Below are positions 25,968-37,946 of a DNA stretch of 64,000 nucleotides, in pieces. The DNA is taken from NCBI GenBank assembly GCA_020053105.1, contig JAGVNU010000028.1:1-64000 (forward strand). Reading direction: 5' to 3'. This DNA is from Thermodesulfovibrionia bacterium. GTDB lineage: Bacteria > Nitrospirota > Thermodesulfovibrionia > UBA6902. A model generated the notes under the pieces. The model was not told the origin of the DNA, did not search any database, and saw nothing but the letters and a program-made list of their open reading frames with translations. The position numbers were made by a program, and so were the translations under genes. Each line of letters opens with the position of its first letter. Position 1 is the stretch's first letter.

Positions 25968-26720
25968 ATGATCGCCCTGCAAGTTGATAACCTCTGCGTA
26001 AAGGCCGATAACCGGCACCTTATTGAAAACATAACGTTCTCTGTTGAGGACGGAAAGATCATTGCGATCATTGGCCCTAATGGCGCCGGCAAGACCACCT
26101 TGATAAAGGCGATCCTCGGGCTTATCCCATATGAGACGGGCACGGTGTCCCTTTTCGGACGGCCTTTTAAAAATAACCACTCTGATATTAAAGTGGGATA
26201 TGTTCCTCAGAGGCTGGAATTTGACAGGACCATCCCCCTTACCGTATCAGAGCTTCTGGGTTTCACTGTGCCCCCGGTCTATACAATCCCGTTTATGAAA
26301 AGGAAGGGCGCCAGGGCGCACATTGACAACTTATTGAAGATCGTAGGCGCTCAGGCACTGGCGCATAGAAGTATCGGCAGCCTGTCCGGAGGCGAACTCC
26401 AGCGGGTCATGATCGCAAAGGCGATTGTGAATGACCCGAAGATACTCTTCCTCGATGAGCCCGCCTCAGGCGTGGATATTGAAGGACAGGAAAGGTTTCA
26501 CGACCTGATAAAACGCCTTAATAAGGAAAAAGGACTGACCGTGATCCTGATCTCTCATGATCTTAATGTGGTCTACCGTTACGCCGATAATGTGCTCTGC
26601 ATGAACAGGAAGCTTATATGCACCGGCAGTCCTGAGGAGACGCTGACCGATGATGTCATCAAAAGCATGTACGGAGAAATGATGGGTGCGTATATCCATA
26701 GCTGCCATGAACATGATTAG
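25968..26720 (+). CDS. znuC: Metal ABC transporter ATP-binding protein
   Basis: GPNGAGKTTLIKAIL, LSGGELQRVMIAKAI, ILFLDEPASGVD. Confidence 0.9.
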   Translation: MIALQVDNLCVKADNRHLIENITFSVEDGKIIAIIGPNGAGKTTLIKAILGLIPYETGTVSLFGRPFKNNHSDIKVGYVPQRLEFDRTIPLTVSELLGFTVPPVYTIPFMKRKGARAHIDNLLKIVGAQALAHRSIGSLSGGELQRVMIAKAIVNDPKILFLDEPASGVDIEGQERFHDLIKRLNKEKGLTVILISHDLNVVYRYADNVLCMNRKLICTGSPEETLTDDVIKSMYGEMMGAYIHSCHEHD

Positions 26721-27525
26721 CGAATTCTTATCATATCCCTTTATCCAGAGGGCCTTGCTGGCTTCCATAATGGTCGGCATACTTTGCCCCTTTGTCGGGA
26801 ATTTTGTGGTGCTCAGGAGGATGTCTTTCTATTCAGACGCCATATCGCATTCCGCCTTTGCCGGGATCGCGGCCGGGGCGCTGCTTGGGGTCGACCTCTC
26901 ATTATCATCAATAATCGTGGCAATTCTCATCGCTGTCATCATTGCGTTTCTGTCCGAAAAGACCGGCCTGTCCCATGACACGGTCATAGGGATCGCTTTT
27001 TCAGGCACGATTGCTGCGGGCATGCTGGTCATGGGGATGCTCAAGGGCTACAGGGCAGATCTGTTTACATTCCTCTTCGGAGACATCCTGGCAATAACGG
27101 ACAAGGACCTCTTAATGATCTTTATCGTCGGGATACTGACGGTTATTCTCCTGCTGACTTTCCTCAAACCCTTTCTCCAGATTACATTCAATCGGGACCT
27201 TGCGAGAGTGGAAGGGATCAGTGTGCGGTTTTTTGAATATCTGCTGTTCCTCATTATCGCTGTTGTAATAACCGTAAGCCTTAAGATTATAGGGATGATC
27301 CTGGTGACGTCACTTCTTATAGTGCCCGCCGCATCTGCCAAAAACCTTGCATCAAGCATGAAACGGCTCTTTGTGCTTTCATGCGTCTTCGGTGTTGTTT
27401 CAGGGGTCATAGGGCTGGCAATGTCTATTTACCTCAACACATCCTCCGGCCCGACGATTGTGCTTGTGAGTATTATGATTTTTTTCATAACCATGTTTAA
27501 CAGGGGAACGATCACTAATCGTTGA
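26707..27525 (+). CDS. znuB: Metal ABC transporter permease
   Basis: ABC-3 family permease FLSYPFIQRALLASIMVGILCPFVGNFVVLRRMSFYSDAISHSAFAGIAAG; overlaps znuC. Confidence 0.9.
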   Translation: MNMISEFLSYPFIQRALLASIMVGILCPFVGNFVVLRRMSFYSDAISHSAFAGIAAGALLGVDLSLSSIIVAILIAVIIAFLSEKTGLSHDTVIGIAFSGTIAAGMLVMGMLKGYRADLFTFLFGDILAITDKDLLMIFIVGILTVILLLTFLKPFLQITFNRDLARVEGISVRFFEYLLFLIIAVVITVSLKIIGMILVTSLLIVPAASAKNLASSMKRLFVLSCVFGVVSGVIGLAMSIYLNTSSGPTIVLVSIMIFFITMFNRGTITNR

Positions 27526-27549
27526 CCTGGCAGAATAAGGAGCGATCTA

Positions 27550-28743
27550 ATGAGATATGTAATCATAGGTAATGGAGTGGCCGGGACAACTGCAGCTGAA
27601 AATATCAGAAAGACGGACCATGACGGAGAAATAATAATTCTGACTGAGGAGGCTGTTCCTTTTTACAGCCGTATCAGGCTGATTGAATATCTTGCCGGAG
27701 AGGCGGCGGCGGAGGACATTATAATCCGCAAAAGCGACTGGTATGAAAAGAACAGAATAACGCTTCAGCTGAACGCTCATGTATCTGAAATAGATAAAGA
27801 AAATAAAAGTGTAATTACAAAAAATGGAGAGGGCCGGCCATACGATGGACTGCTCATTGCAACCGGCGGCATTTCTTTTGTGCCTCCAATTCCGGGATCG
27901 GATAAAAAAGGTGTCTTTACCTTAAGAACAATCCAGGATGCGGATGAAATCATCGCTTATGCTGAAGGCGTCAAAAAGGTAATCCTCATCGGCGGCGGGG
28001 TCCTCGGACTTGAAGCAGGCAACAGCCTGAGAAAGACAGGGCATGAGGTCACGATTGTAGAATTTTTCCCCCGCCTGCTGCCCAGACAGATGGACCCGGA
28101 AGGAGCGGAGGTCCTCAAGTCGCAGATGGAAGGCATGGGGTTTAAATTTTATCTCGGGGCAAAATCAAAAGAGATCTTCGGGGACGACAGGGTAAAGGGC
28201 CTGCTGCTTGAAGACGGTACCAGCATTGACGGGGACCTGATTATCATTTCCGCCGGGGTGAGACCGCAGTCGGAGTTGTGCAAAAAACTCGGCCTTAAAA
28301 TCAGCAAAGGGGTAGTCGTCAATGACAGGATGGAGACTGAGATAAAGGATATTTATGCAGCCGGGGACCTGATAGAGCACAGAGGGATTTTTTACGGTAT
28401 CTGGCCGGCGGCGCACAAGCAGGGGGAAGTAGCGGGATTAAACATGGCTGGAGGAAATGCAGTATATGAAGGGACAACGATGTCTAATGTACTAAAGGTC
28501 GTCGGCATTGACCTCGCGGCTGGAGGAGACATTGACGCCGACGGCAAACTGGAATCAATTATTCAAAAGGATGAAGGGAACTGTATATATAAAAAGCTTG
28601 TGATAAAGGACAATGTTATTGCAGGCTGTATTTTATACGGCGATATTTCAGGCTATCAAAAAATTCTCAGGGCCATAGACGGGAAGAAAAATATAGGGGC
28701 TGTCAGGCAGAATCTTGAGAAATGGGACCTGGGCGGATTGTGA
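27550..28743 (+). CDS. NAD(P)/FAD-dependent oxidoreductase (rubredoxin/nitrite reductase-like)
   Basis: MRYVIIGNGVAGTTAAENIR, VILIGGGVLGLEAGNSLRKTGHEVTIVE, DIYAAGDLIEH. Confidence 0.88.
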   Translation: MRYVIIGNGVAGTTAAENIRKTDHDGEIIILTEEAVPFYSRIRLIEYLAGEAAAEDIIIRKSDWYEKNRITLQLNAHVSEIDKENKSVITKNGEGRPYDGLLIATGGISFVPPIPGSDKKGVFTLRTIQDADEIIAYAEGVKKVILIGGGVLGLEAGNSLRKTGHEVTIVEFFPRLLPRQMDPEGAEVLKSQMEGMGFKFYLGAKSKEIFGDDRVKGLLLEDGTSIDGDLIIISAGVRPQSELCKKLGLKISKGVVVNDRMETEIKDIYAAGDLIEHRGIFYGIWPAAHKQGEVAGLNMAGGNAVYEGTTMSNVLKVVGIDLAAGGDIDADGKLESIIQKDEGNCIYKKLVIKDNVIAGCILYGDISGYQKILRAIDGKKNIGAVRQNLEKWDLGGL

Positions 28744-28750
28744 CCAGCAA

Positions 28751-28771
28751 GTAGGGGCATGGCGCGCCATG
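28751..28771. repeat. Palindromic repeat gtaggggcatggcgcgccatg
   Basis: 21-mer identical to 51491-51511; contains perfect palindrome CATGGCGCGCCATG. Confidence 0.75.
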
Positions 28772-28968
28772 ACCTTTCCGACTTTATAAGTATGGATTTA
28801 GAATAAAACCCAGTGATGGGGGCAGGTCTGACTCCATTCAACTCACGCTATTTAGACGGAAAGGAATTTTAAACCTCTGCATTGAAGGGTCAGATATTGT
28901 GTGCTACACTGCTATCAAGGCACCCCAAGATAAGATGGGCAGCGAAACACTATTATTGTTCATAGTAG

Positions 28969-31203
<2,235 letters not shown>

Positions 31204-31676
31204 TCGGAAATCAGGAAAATACCCGTCAAATTGACCGATCTGATAAGGGAAACAATGGAGGCAGTTAAACCTGTGGCAGCTGAAAAGAAAACTAATATCA
31301 GACTGGAGGTCCCTAGCTCGGTAACAGTCATGTTGATCGACCCGGACCTTACCAAACAGTGCGTCCTGAATCTTCTGGATAACGCGATGCGGTACAGTCC
31401 TCCTGAAAAGGAGATAGTGCTTAGGCTGACAGAAGAGAAAGAACATTTAAGGATAGATGTGATTGACAGGGATACGGGATCGAAGAAAGCGAGAGGGGAA
31501 ATATCTTTGATAAGTTTTACCGCGGGAAATCAGCGGAGAAAAGCGGGGCAAAGGGTACCGGACTAGGGCTTGCGTTCGTTAAGGAAGCCATGGAAAAACA
31601 GGGCGGCGCCGTTTCGGTCAGCAGCACAAGCGGAGAAGGCTCAACATTTATGCTGACGTTTCCAAAGACGGTTTGA
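31204..31676 (+). pseudogene. 5'-truncated, frameshifted histidine kinase (HATPase) fragment
   Basis: LTKQCVLNLLDNAMRYSPPEKEIVL...; after +1 G at 31469-31471 reads DRGYGIEESERGNIFDKFYRGKSAEKSGAKGTGLGLAFVKEAMEKQGGAVSVSSTSGEGSTFMLTFPKTV*. Confidence 0.85.
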
Positions 31677-31792
31677 ATCTGTCTCAGCTTGCAGACTTCA
31701 GAATGATAAATAAAGCTTTTATGCAGTATGTTGTAGTAAAAAAATAAGGACAGGCGAGATGCCTGCCCTTATCAAAATGGAATAAGGATTAT

Positions 31793-32491
31793 TTATGCTT
31801 TTCTTCTAAAAAACCTTCTTCCTGCCAAAAGCGTTCCGCCTGTTATAAAAAGGATTGTGCTGACCGGTTCAGGGACGATTGCAACATTTGTCGTTGTCTG
31901 CATCATGGAGTTGGCAGCAAGGTTAACAGTTGTTTTAGTAGTTAAAGAATAAGGGGTTGATAATGATACTGATCCGCTTGTGGTCCCTCCAGTTGGGCTA
32001 CTGTAAGTGCCCAGGCTTCCCAGTAACAGACCTTCACCAAAAAGATTATTAGTATTATCGATATAACTACCAAAATTCACAGTCCCACTCCCCGAAATAG
32101 AAGAGAGACTTCCACTCATGTTGTACCCGGCGGGTGACGATGTTGGGCCAAAACCTATATTACTGAACCATGCCGTCAAAGTACCGCCGCCGACCGCTGA
32201 ACTGGTAACTTCAAATGTATTGAGTCCCAATACAGGTAAAGAGTCTGTACCAGTTTGAACCCCTGTTGTCACAATAACTGAAAAATTACCGATATTGCCA
32301 CTATAAGTAATTACACCTGATGCCGGAGAAACATCTAAACCGAATGCTCCGTCTGCAACATCTATGGTAGTCGTACCATCCCATAATCTTATCGTTGCAG
32401 TTGCATGGGCCGATTGGGCATTAAGAAGAGTAACGGTACAAAAGAACAGAATTGCAAGTCCAAGCATTTGAAACAGATTCATTTTTTTCAT
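31793..32491 (-). CDS. PEP-CTERM sorting-domain exported protein
   Basis: Signal peptide [31 protein letters not shown]-terminus [27 protein letters not shown]. Confidence 0.88.
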   Translation of the reverse strand: MKKMNLFQMLGLAILFFCTVTLLNAQSAHATATIRLWDGTTTIDVADGAFGLDVSPASGVITYSGNIGNFSVIVTTGVQTGTDSLPVLGLNTFEVTSSAVGGGTLTAWFSNIGFGPTSSPAGYNMSGSLSSISGSGTVNFGSYIDNTNNLFGEGLLLGSLGTYSSPTGGTTSGSVSLSTPYSLTTKTTVNLAANSMMQTTTNVAIVPEPVSTILFITGGTLLAGRRFFRRKA

Positions 32492-32563
32492 AGTATTGCT
32501 TCCTTTTTTAAATGATTTTTAAATTTAAGGACTTAATTTTTTATTAAGATATTCTTTATATGA

Positions 32564-32579
32564 AGCAATTATATTGCCA
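32564..32579 (-). promoter_or_regulatory. Sigma-54 -24/-12 promoter upstream of PEP-CTERM gene
   Basis: Minus strand TGGCAATATAATTGCT (GG-N10-GC), ~60 nt before expected start region. Confidence 0.65.
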
Positions 32580-32767
32580 ACTGGCAAAAGAAATAAAATA
32601 TTCAAGTAAATTAATTAGATAACGGTTATGGTTTTATTTCTCTAATGAAAAAGGGTGAGAATATTGTCTATAACGATTAAGGATGGTTTAGGTAACTATA
32701 GAAAATGAAAGCCGGAAAATATGGATGGCACAATATTGTGTCTGTGACAAATGTCTCAGGCTTTTTA

Positions 32768-34225
32768 TTAAAATTTAGATTGCCTGGTCAGACGTTTATT
32801 CAATGCATGGCGGGTCAGTCCGAGCAGTGAAGCTGCAATTCCCTGATTACCATCAGCCCGTTTCATGGCCTCGGATATCAGAAACTCTTCAGCCTCTTTT
32901 ATGGTAGGCAGTTTCCCTTTGGCTTTGAATATTGTATCGATATCCTGCGGCAGCGGCAAAAATCTTGATTTAGAAAACAACCCCTGCTCTTTAATGAACG
33001 ATCTGAAAACGTTGATCGGCAGAATGCCTTTTTTATGATGGGCCATGGCGTGATAGCTCATTGCCTTCAGCTCCCGCACATTGCCGGGGAAACTGTAATT
33101 GGAAAGGAATGTTATTAACTCTGGAGGAAAAGCGGGTCTTTTCTTTTTTAATGTTTTTGCGGCGTCATTCAGGAAATGCTCAAGAAGCAAAGGGATATCT
33201 TCAAGCCGTTCACGCAAAGGCGGCACATGGATATGATAAACATTGAGTCTGTAAAATAAATCCTCCCTGAACTTTTCTTCTGAAATGCGTTTTTTCAGAT
33301 CGCGGTTGGTGGATGCGATTATTCGCGCATCGCTCTGCTCCTGAACGTCCGAACCGAGCGGATAGAATATGTGCTCTTCAAGAAGCCGGAGCAGCTTCAC
33401 CTGCGACAGTTCTGAAAGGTCGCCGATCTCATCAAGAAAAAGGCTGCCGCCTGAGGCTTTGACAATCATTCCTTCCCTGTCTTTGTCCGCTCCTGTAAAC
33501 GCGCCTTTCTTATGACCTAACAGAGTATCTGAAAACATTGTGTCATCGAGACCTGCGGTGTTGACAGGAACAAACGACCCGTTGACTCTGCTTGCTTCAT
33601 GTATTGCCCTTGAGATCAATTCTTTACCGACGCCTGTTTCACCGGTAATGAGGACCGGCTTAAGGGACCCGGCTATTGCCTCGATATAACGGAAGATGGA
33701 AAACATCTTTCTGTTTTTCGTGAGCATGGAAGAAAACGCAGAGGCGTGTCCTGTAAGTCCTTCAAGATCACCTGGACTTGCAGTCTCTGGATCGTGCTGC
33801 AAGTCCCGCAGTTTCAGCGCCTTCTTAACGGCAGTAACGAAATTATTCTCCTCAACTGGTTTCACAAGATAATCAAGCGCCCCCGATTTAATACATGCAA
33901 CCGCCTTTTCCACCTCATCGATAGCGGTCATGATAATAACCGGTATATTCGGGAATTCAAGATTGATCTCCGCAAGAAGCTCATCGCCGCTTTTATGCGG
34001 CATTGTCAGATCCAGGACTACAGCTCCGATGTCCTGTTTGGACAGCAGAGGCATTACTTTAAGGCTGTCTTTGACAGTTAAAATATTATTGATCCCGGCA
34101 GTCCGCAGAATTACGCTGTAACTCAACAGTATATGCTGTTCATCATCCACTAATAAAACCGGTAACGTGTGATGAGTAACTAGTAACGGGTTTGATGGTT
34201 TGTTCTTATTCATCGCAAACCCCAC
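32768..34225 (-). CDS. NtrC-family sigma-54-dependent response regulator
   Basis: Receiver, GETGVGKELISRAIHEAS, KKGAFTGADKDREG, C-terminal Fis-type HTH (QGIAASLLGLTRHALNKRL). Confidence 0.92.
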   Translation of the reverse strand: MGFAMNKNKPSNPLLVTHHTLPVLLVDDEQHILLSYSVILRTAGINNILTVKDSLKVMPLLSKQDIGAVVLDLTMPHKSGDELLAEINLEFPNIPVIIMTAIDEVEKAVACIKSGALDYLVKPVEENNFVTAVKKALKLRDLQHDPETASPGDLEGLTGHASAFSSMLTKNRKMFSIFRYIEAIAGSLKPVLITGETGVGKELISRAIHEASRVNGSFVPVNTAGLDDTMFSDTLLGHKKGAFTGADKDREGMIVKASGGSLFLDEIGDLSELSQVKLLRLLEEHIFYPLGSDVQEQSDARIIASTNRDLKKRISEEKFREDLFYRLNVYHIHVPPLRERLEDIPLLLEHFLNDAAKTLKKKRPAFPPELITFLSNYSFPGNVRELKAMSYHAMAHHKKGILPINVFRSFIKEQGLFSKSRFLPLPQDIDTIFKAKGKLPTIKEAEEFLISEAMKRADGNQGIAASLLGLTRHALNKRLTRQSKF

Positions 34226-36325
34226 CCGCGTTCACAGGCAGTTTTACCATAGCTGTTGTACCCTTTCCGGCTTCCGATATAAATTCAAGCACGCCATTGT
34301 GCTCCTTAATAATGCTGTAGGAAATGGAAAGCCCGAGTCCCGTACCTCCAGTTTTGAGTTTTGTTGTGAAAAAAGGCTCTATTATTCTGCCGATTGTATC
34401 TTCAGGTATTCCGGAGCCTTCGTCCCTGACCTCAATGAGTGCCATACATGATTTTTTGTCAAAAGAGGTAGACACCCAAATGCCCTGCCTTTTATTCGAC
34501 AGCGCCTGGAGGGAGTTCATTATCAGGTTAATCACCACTTGTTCGATCTGCTGAGAGTTTCCTCTAACTGGAGGGACATTTCTTCCACGCCTGAAGTGGA
34601 AATTGTCAGTATGTTTTATTATCTGGTGATTGAGCATTGTCTGCGCTGTTCTGACAGTGTTGTTGATGTCTACCTTTCCATGAGCAAAGGACTTCCCCTG
34701 CCGGACAAAATCGCGAAGATTGGTGATTATCTTATGTATCCTGACAGGGCCTTCGTTTACCGCTTCTATTACCTGCGGCATAATTTTTCGCATCTCGGAA
34801 TAAGGCAGGCCCCCGAATTTAAAATCCCCCTTTGCCAGGTAATGCGCCTCAAGGATTTTCCGGTTGTCCTTCCACGTATTTTTTATCAGTTTTGAATTAG
34901 ACATGATGAAACTATTCGGATTGTTGATTTCATGGATAATACCTGAAACGAGAGTACCGAGAGAGGTCATTTTATTTGCCTGAAGAAGTCTCAATTGAAT
35001 GGCCTTAGCATCTTCTTCCAGCTGTACTTTTGTGGTGATGTCCCTCGCTAATTCGATTATATTTTTTACTTGCCCGGATGAGTCCTTTATCGGGAATGAC
35101 CTTATGTCCCAGACCAGACCTGACGGAGATTTGAATACGGCGGTTTCTTCCCTTCCTGTGAGATAACTTTTGATAGTCGGACAATTTTGCATGGAGAGAA
35201 GATACTGCAGCAAAGTTTATAGCAATACTGACCGGTCAATCCTTCGATATTTCTGTTGAATCTGAAGGCGGCTGTTTTGTTGGCCCAGATTATCTGCATA
35301 TCCGGAGACAGAAGCAGGATGTTGTCCGGGATGGCATCCAGAAGGATACGGAATTCCTGCGAAAGCCTTCTATATTCATTCTTGCTCCTGAGCAGATCGT
35401 CTTCGGCTTTCTTCAGTTCGGTGACATCGGTAATGGACCCAACCCATCTGACGGCTTTTTTATTTGCGAACCCGATTGCCTTTCCGCGCTCATCCCAATA
35501 CCTGTATGCTCCGTCTTTGTGTTTTATACGATAAACCACATAAAAGTTTTTCCCTGTTCGAACCGCCTCTTCCGTTTTATTAGCTACAGTCCGGCGGTCC
35601 TCCGGATGAATCTGCTTAAGGTGACCGTCTATTGTGCGCGGGAATTTCCCCAGTTCATATCCTAAGAGCTTATCTATGTCTCCGAACCAGTGCAGACTGT
35701 TATTGCTGACATCACGTTCCCATATAAGGTCTGTAGTCGATCTTGCCACAGCATAGAAGCGTTGTTCGCTTTTGCGGGCAGCTTGCTCCATCCTTATATG
35801 TTTTGCAATTTCGGATTTTAATTTTCTGTTGATTGTACTAATGTCGGCCGTGCGTTCTTTGACAAGCTTCTCAAGATTTATGTTGAGTTCTATTATCTGC
35901 TCTTCCAGATTTACGCGCTCCGTTATATCATGCGCAGTAGCATACATCAAGCCTTCATTAACATCTGTATGAAATATCCAGCCCAGTAATCTATATGAAC
36001 CGTCTTTACATTTATAGCGGTTTCTGCAGGACGTTATATGTTCCCTGTTGTTACATGATGTTACTTCCCGAGAGGCAATATCGCGGTCTTCGGGATGGAT
36101 AAATTCCAGAATTGGTCGTGATAATATTTCTTTAAGAGAGTAGCCTAACAGTTTTTGAAACGCGGGATTCACAAGCTTGAAATATCCGTCCAACCCCATA
36201 ATACAGAGAAAACTGTTAGAGCGCTTAAAAAAACGTTCGTATGTTTTGAGATCGGTTGTTAAATCAAGGTGTTCGATCCCACGGTTGGAAACGGGTTGCT
36301 TTTTTAATGCCCTTTTGCCGGCCAT
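34206..36325 (-). CDS. Multi-PAS histidine kinase interrupted by a frameshift
   Basis: ORFs 35102..36325 (PAS domains) and 34206..35213 (PAS end, H-box GIIHEINNPNSF, HATPase); one extra A in run at 35185-35188 joins them as ...SPCKNCPTIKSYLTGREETAVF. Confidence 0.85.
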
Positions 36326-36470
36326 GTGTTGTCCCGCTTAAACTTTTAGACTGAATTGGTTCAGCTACTATGAGCCCGTGTTTAATAATAATACAAGCGA
36401 AGGCCAATATGTCAATGAAAATTACTGTTGTGGTAATGAAGCAAAAGATGATTGCCTTTGAATGAGTTCT

Positions 36471-37022
36471 TTACCTGATCCTTTTTGATATTGCCTTGAA
36501 TTCCGGCGTGCCGGCTTTTTCGAGGAGCTGAAACAGCACGGTCTCAGTGCAGGTGACGACCGTGCCCGCGTCACGCATCATTTCCCTGCCGGTCTTATAA
36601 TCGTCCTTCTTTCGCGAGCTGACAGCGTCACTTACAAGATGGACAAAATATCCTCTTCCCAGAAGCCCCAGGCAGGTCTGCAATACGCAAACGTGCGTTT
36701 CCATGCCGGTAAGTATGATATGCGTTTTTCTCAATGAGGCGATTTTCTGCAAGAACCCATCTCCCCTGCAGCAGTCGAAAGATACTTTTTCAAGAGGCGC
36801 ATAATCAGGCAATGCTTCTTTTATCTCATTGATTGTGTGCCCAAGGCCTTTAGGGTACTGTTCTGTGACTATGATGGGAATGCCGAGGAGTTTGGCAGCC
36901 TCAATGAGGTGCAGACAGCTGGTTGTAATCTTTTTCTTCTGGTCCATTACAACCGACAGTTTGTCCTGAATGTCTACGATTACGAGAACGGAGTTGTCTT
37001 TATTAAGAATGAATTTGTCCAT
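36471..37022 (-). CDS. Isochorismatase-family cysteine hydrolase
   Basis: SVLVIVDIQDKLSVVM, ILTGMETHVCVLQTCLGLLGRGYFVHLVSDAVSSR. Confidence 0.9.
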   Translation of the reverse strand: MDKFILNKDNSVLVIVDIQDKLSVVMDQKKKITTSCLHLIEAAKLLGIPIIVTEQYPKGLGHTINEIKEALPDYAPLEKVSFDCCRGDGFLQKIASLRKTHIILTGMETHVCVLQTCLGLLGRGYFVHLVSDAVSSRKKDDYKTGREMMRDAGTVVTCTETVLFQLLEKAGTPEFKAISKRIR

Positions 37023-37215
37023 GTTGATTCCTTTCCTTTTGCCGGATTCAGACTTACCAGTACAGCATAAACATGATTGGTGAATATTTCAAGCGGACTG
37101 GGTTATGCAAAGTCAGTCTCGGGAATTACGATGGAACCATGCGGCTTGTAATTATAATCATTAGAATATCGGCTAAAGTTCAGCTGGGTATCTTCCGATA
37201 AAGGCTTAACGGAAG

Positions 37216-37371
37216 GTGATTAAAGAGCATATTATCTTTTTCCGTGCCAATAAATACTGGCACAACTGGCAGAGCGAATTTAGAAAAGGAACGTATCGGA
37301 TTGAGATACTAATCAAGGGAGGTGATGACAAGCAGATTGTTTCAATGTATGAAGACGTTAAAAAATATTAG
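37216..37371 (+). CDS. Possible 51-aa small ORF of unknown function
   Basis: GTG-start frame VIKEHIIFFRANKYWHNWQSEFRKGTYRIEILIKGGDDKQIVSMYEDVKKY*, protein-like composition; below ORF-track length cutoff. Confidence 0.35.
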   Translation: MIKEHIIFFRANKYWHNWQSEFRKGTYRIEILIKGGDDKQIVSMYEDVKKY

Positions 37372-37390
37372 TCCATTAATAAGGAGGAAG

Positions 37391-37852
37391 ATGCAAATGA
37401 AGAAACTGTATGTCGTATTATTTGCTGTTGCACTTATGTTTGCAATAGCAGGTGTAGCCGGGGCTGAGGACGGACCGACGCCGACAAAGCTTGAAGGGGT
37501 CAAGATAGTGCCCACTGATGAGGTAAAGGCGCTGTTAGGCCAGAAGGACGTTTATGTTTTTGATATGAGGAAGTCATTGAACTATGGCAAAGGGCATCTG
37601 AAGGGAGCTGTATCGCTTCCCTTTAAATGGACCGCAGACAATGAAGACGCGAGCAAACGTCAGGGCGAATTTAACCAGTCTGTGATGCCCAAGGACAAAA
37701 ACGCGAAGATCATTTTCCACAGCGACGGACCGACCGGGTGGAAATCCTATTATGCTTCTAAAATAGCAAAAGACGCCGGGTATAAAAACGTTATGTGGTA
37801 CAGAGACGGTTTTGACGACTGGTCGACAAAAGGTTACGCTGTAGAGCATTAA
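37391..37852 (+). CDS. Exported rhodanese-like domain protein
   Basis: Signal peptide MQMKKLYVVLFAVALMFAIAGVAGAED; YVFDMRKSLNYGKGHLKGAVSLPF...VMWYRDGFDDWSTKGY; aggagg RBS. Confidence 0.8.
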   Translation: MQMKKLYVVLFAVALMFAIAGVAGAEDGPTPTKLEGVKIVPTDEVKALLGQKDVYVFDMRKSLNYGKGHLKGAVSLPFKWTADNEDASKRQGEFNQSVMPKDKNAKIIFHSDGPTGWKSYYASKIAKDAGYKNVMWYRDGFDDWSTKGYAVEH

Positions 37853-37946
37853 ACAATAATTGTCCTCACCTGCCCTCTCTATGAAGGGAGGGCAGGGAGG
37901 AATTTACAGGGAGATTCGGTACGACTATATTATCGAGGGGCAAAGT

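Noticed and set aside
28949-28966. ACTAT-N8-ATAGT dyad upstream of katG as a PerR/OxyR site
   Set aside because: Only 5-bp arms and no match to a known PerR, Fur or OxyR consensus.
36370-36412. GG-N10-GC match upstream of the multi-PAS kinase
   Set aside because: Poor match outside the invariant dinucleotides; likely chance.
37244-37263. Inverted repeat GTGCCA-ATAAATAC-TGGCAC as an operator
   Set aside because: Lies inside the probable 51-aa ORF (encodes RANKYWH), so the symmetry may be coding coincidence.
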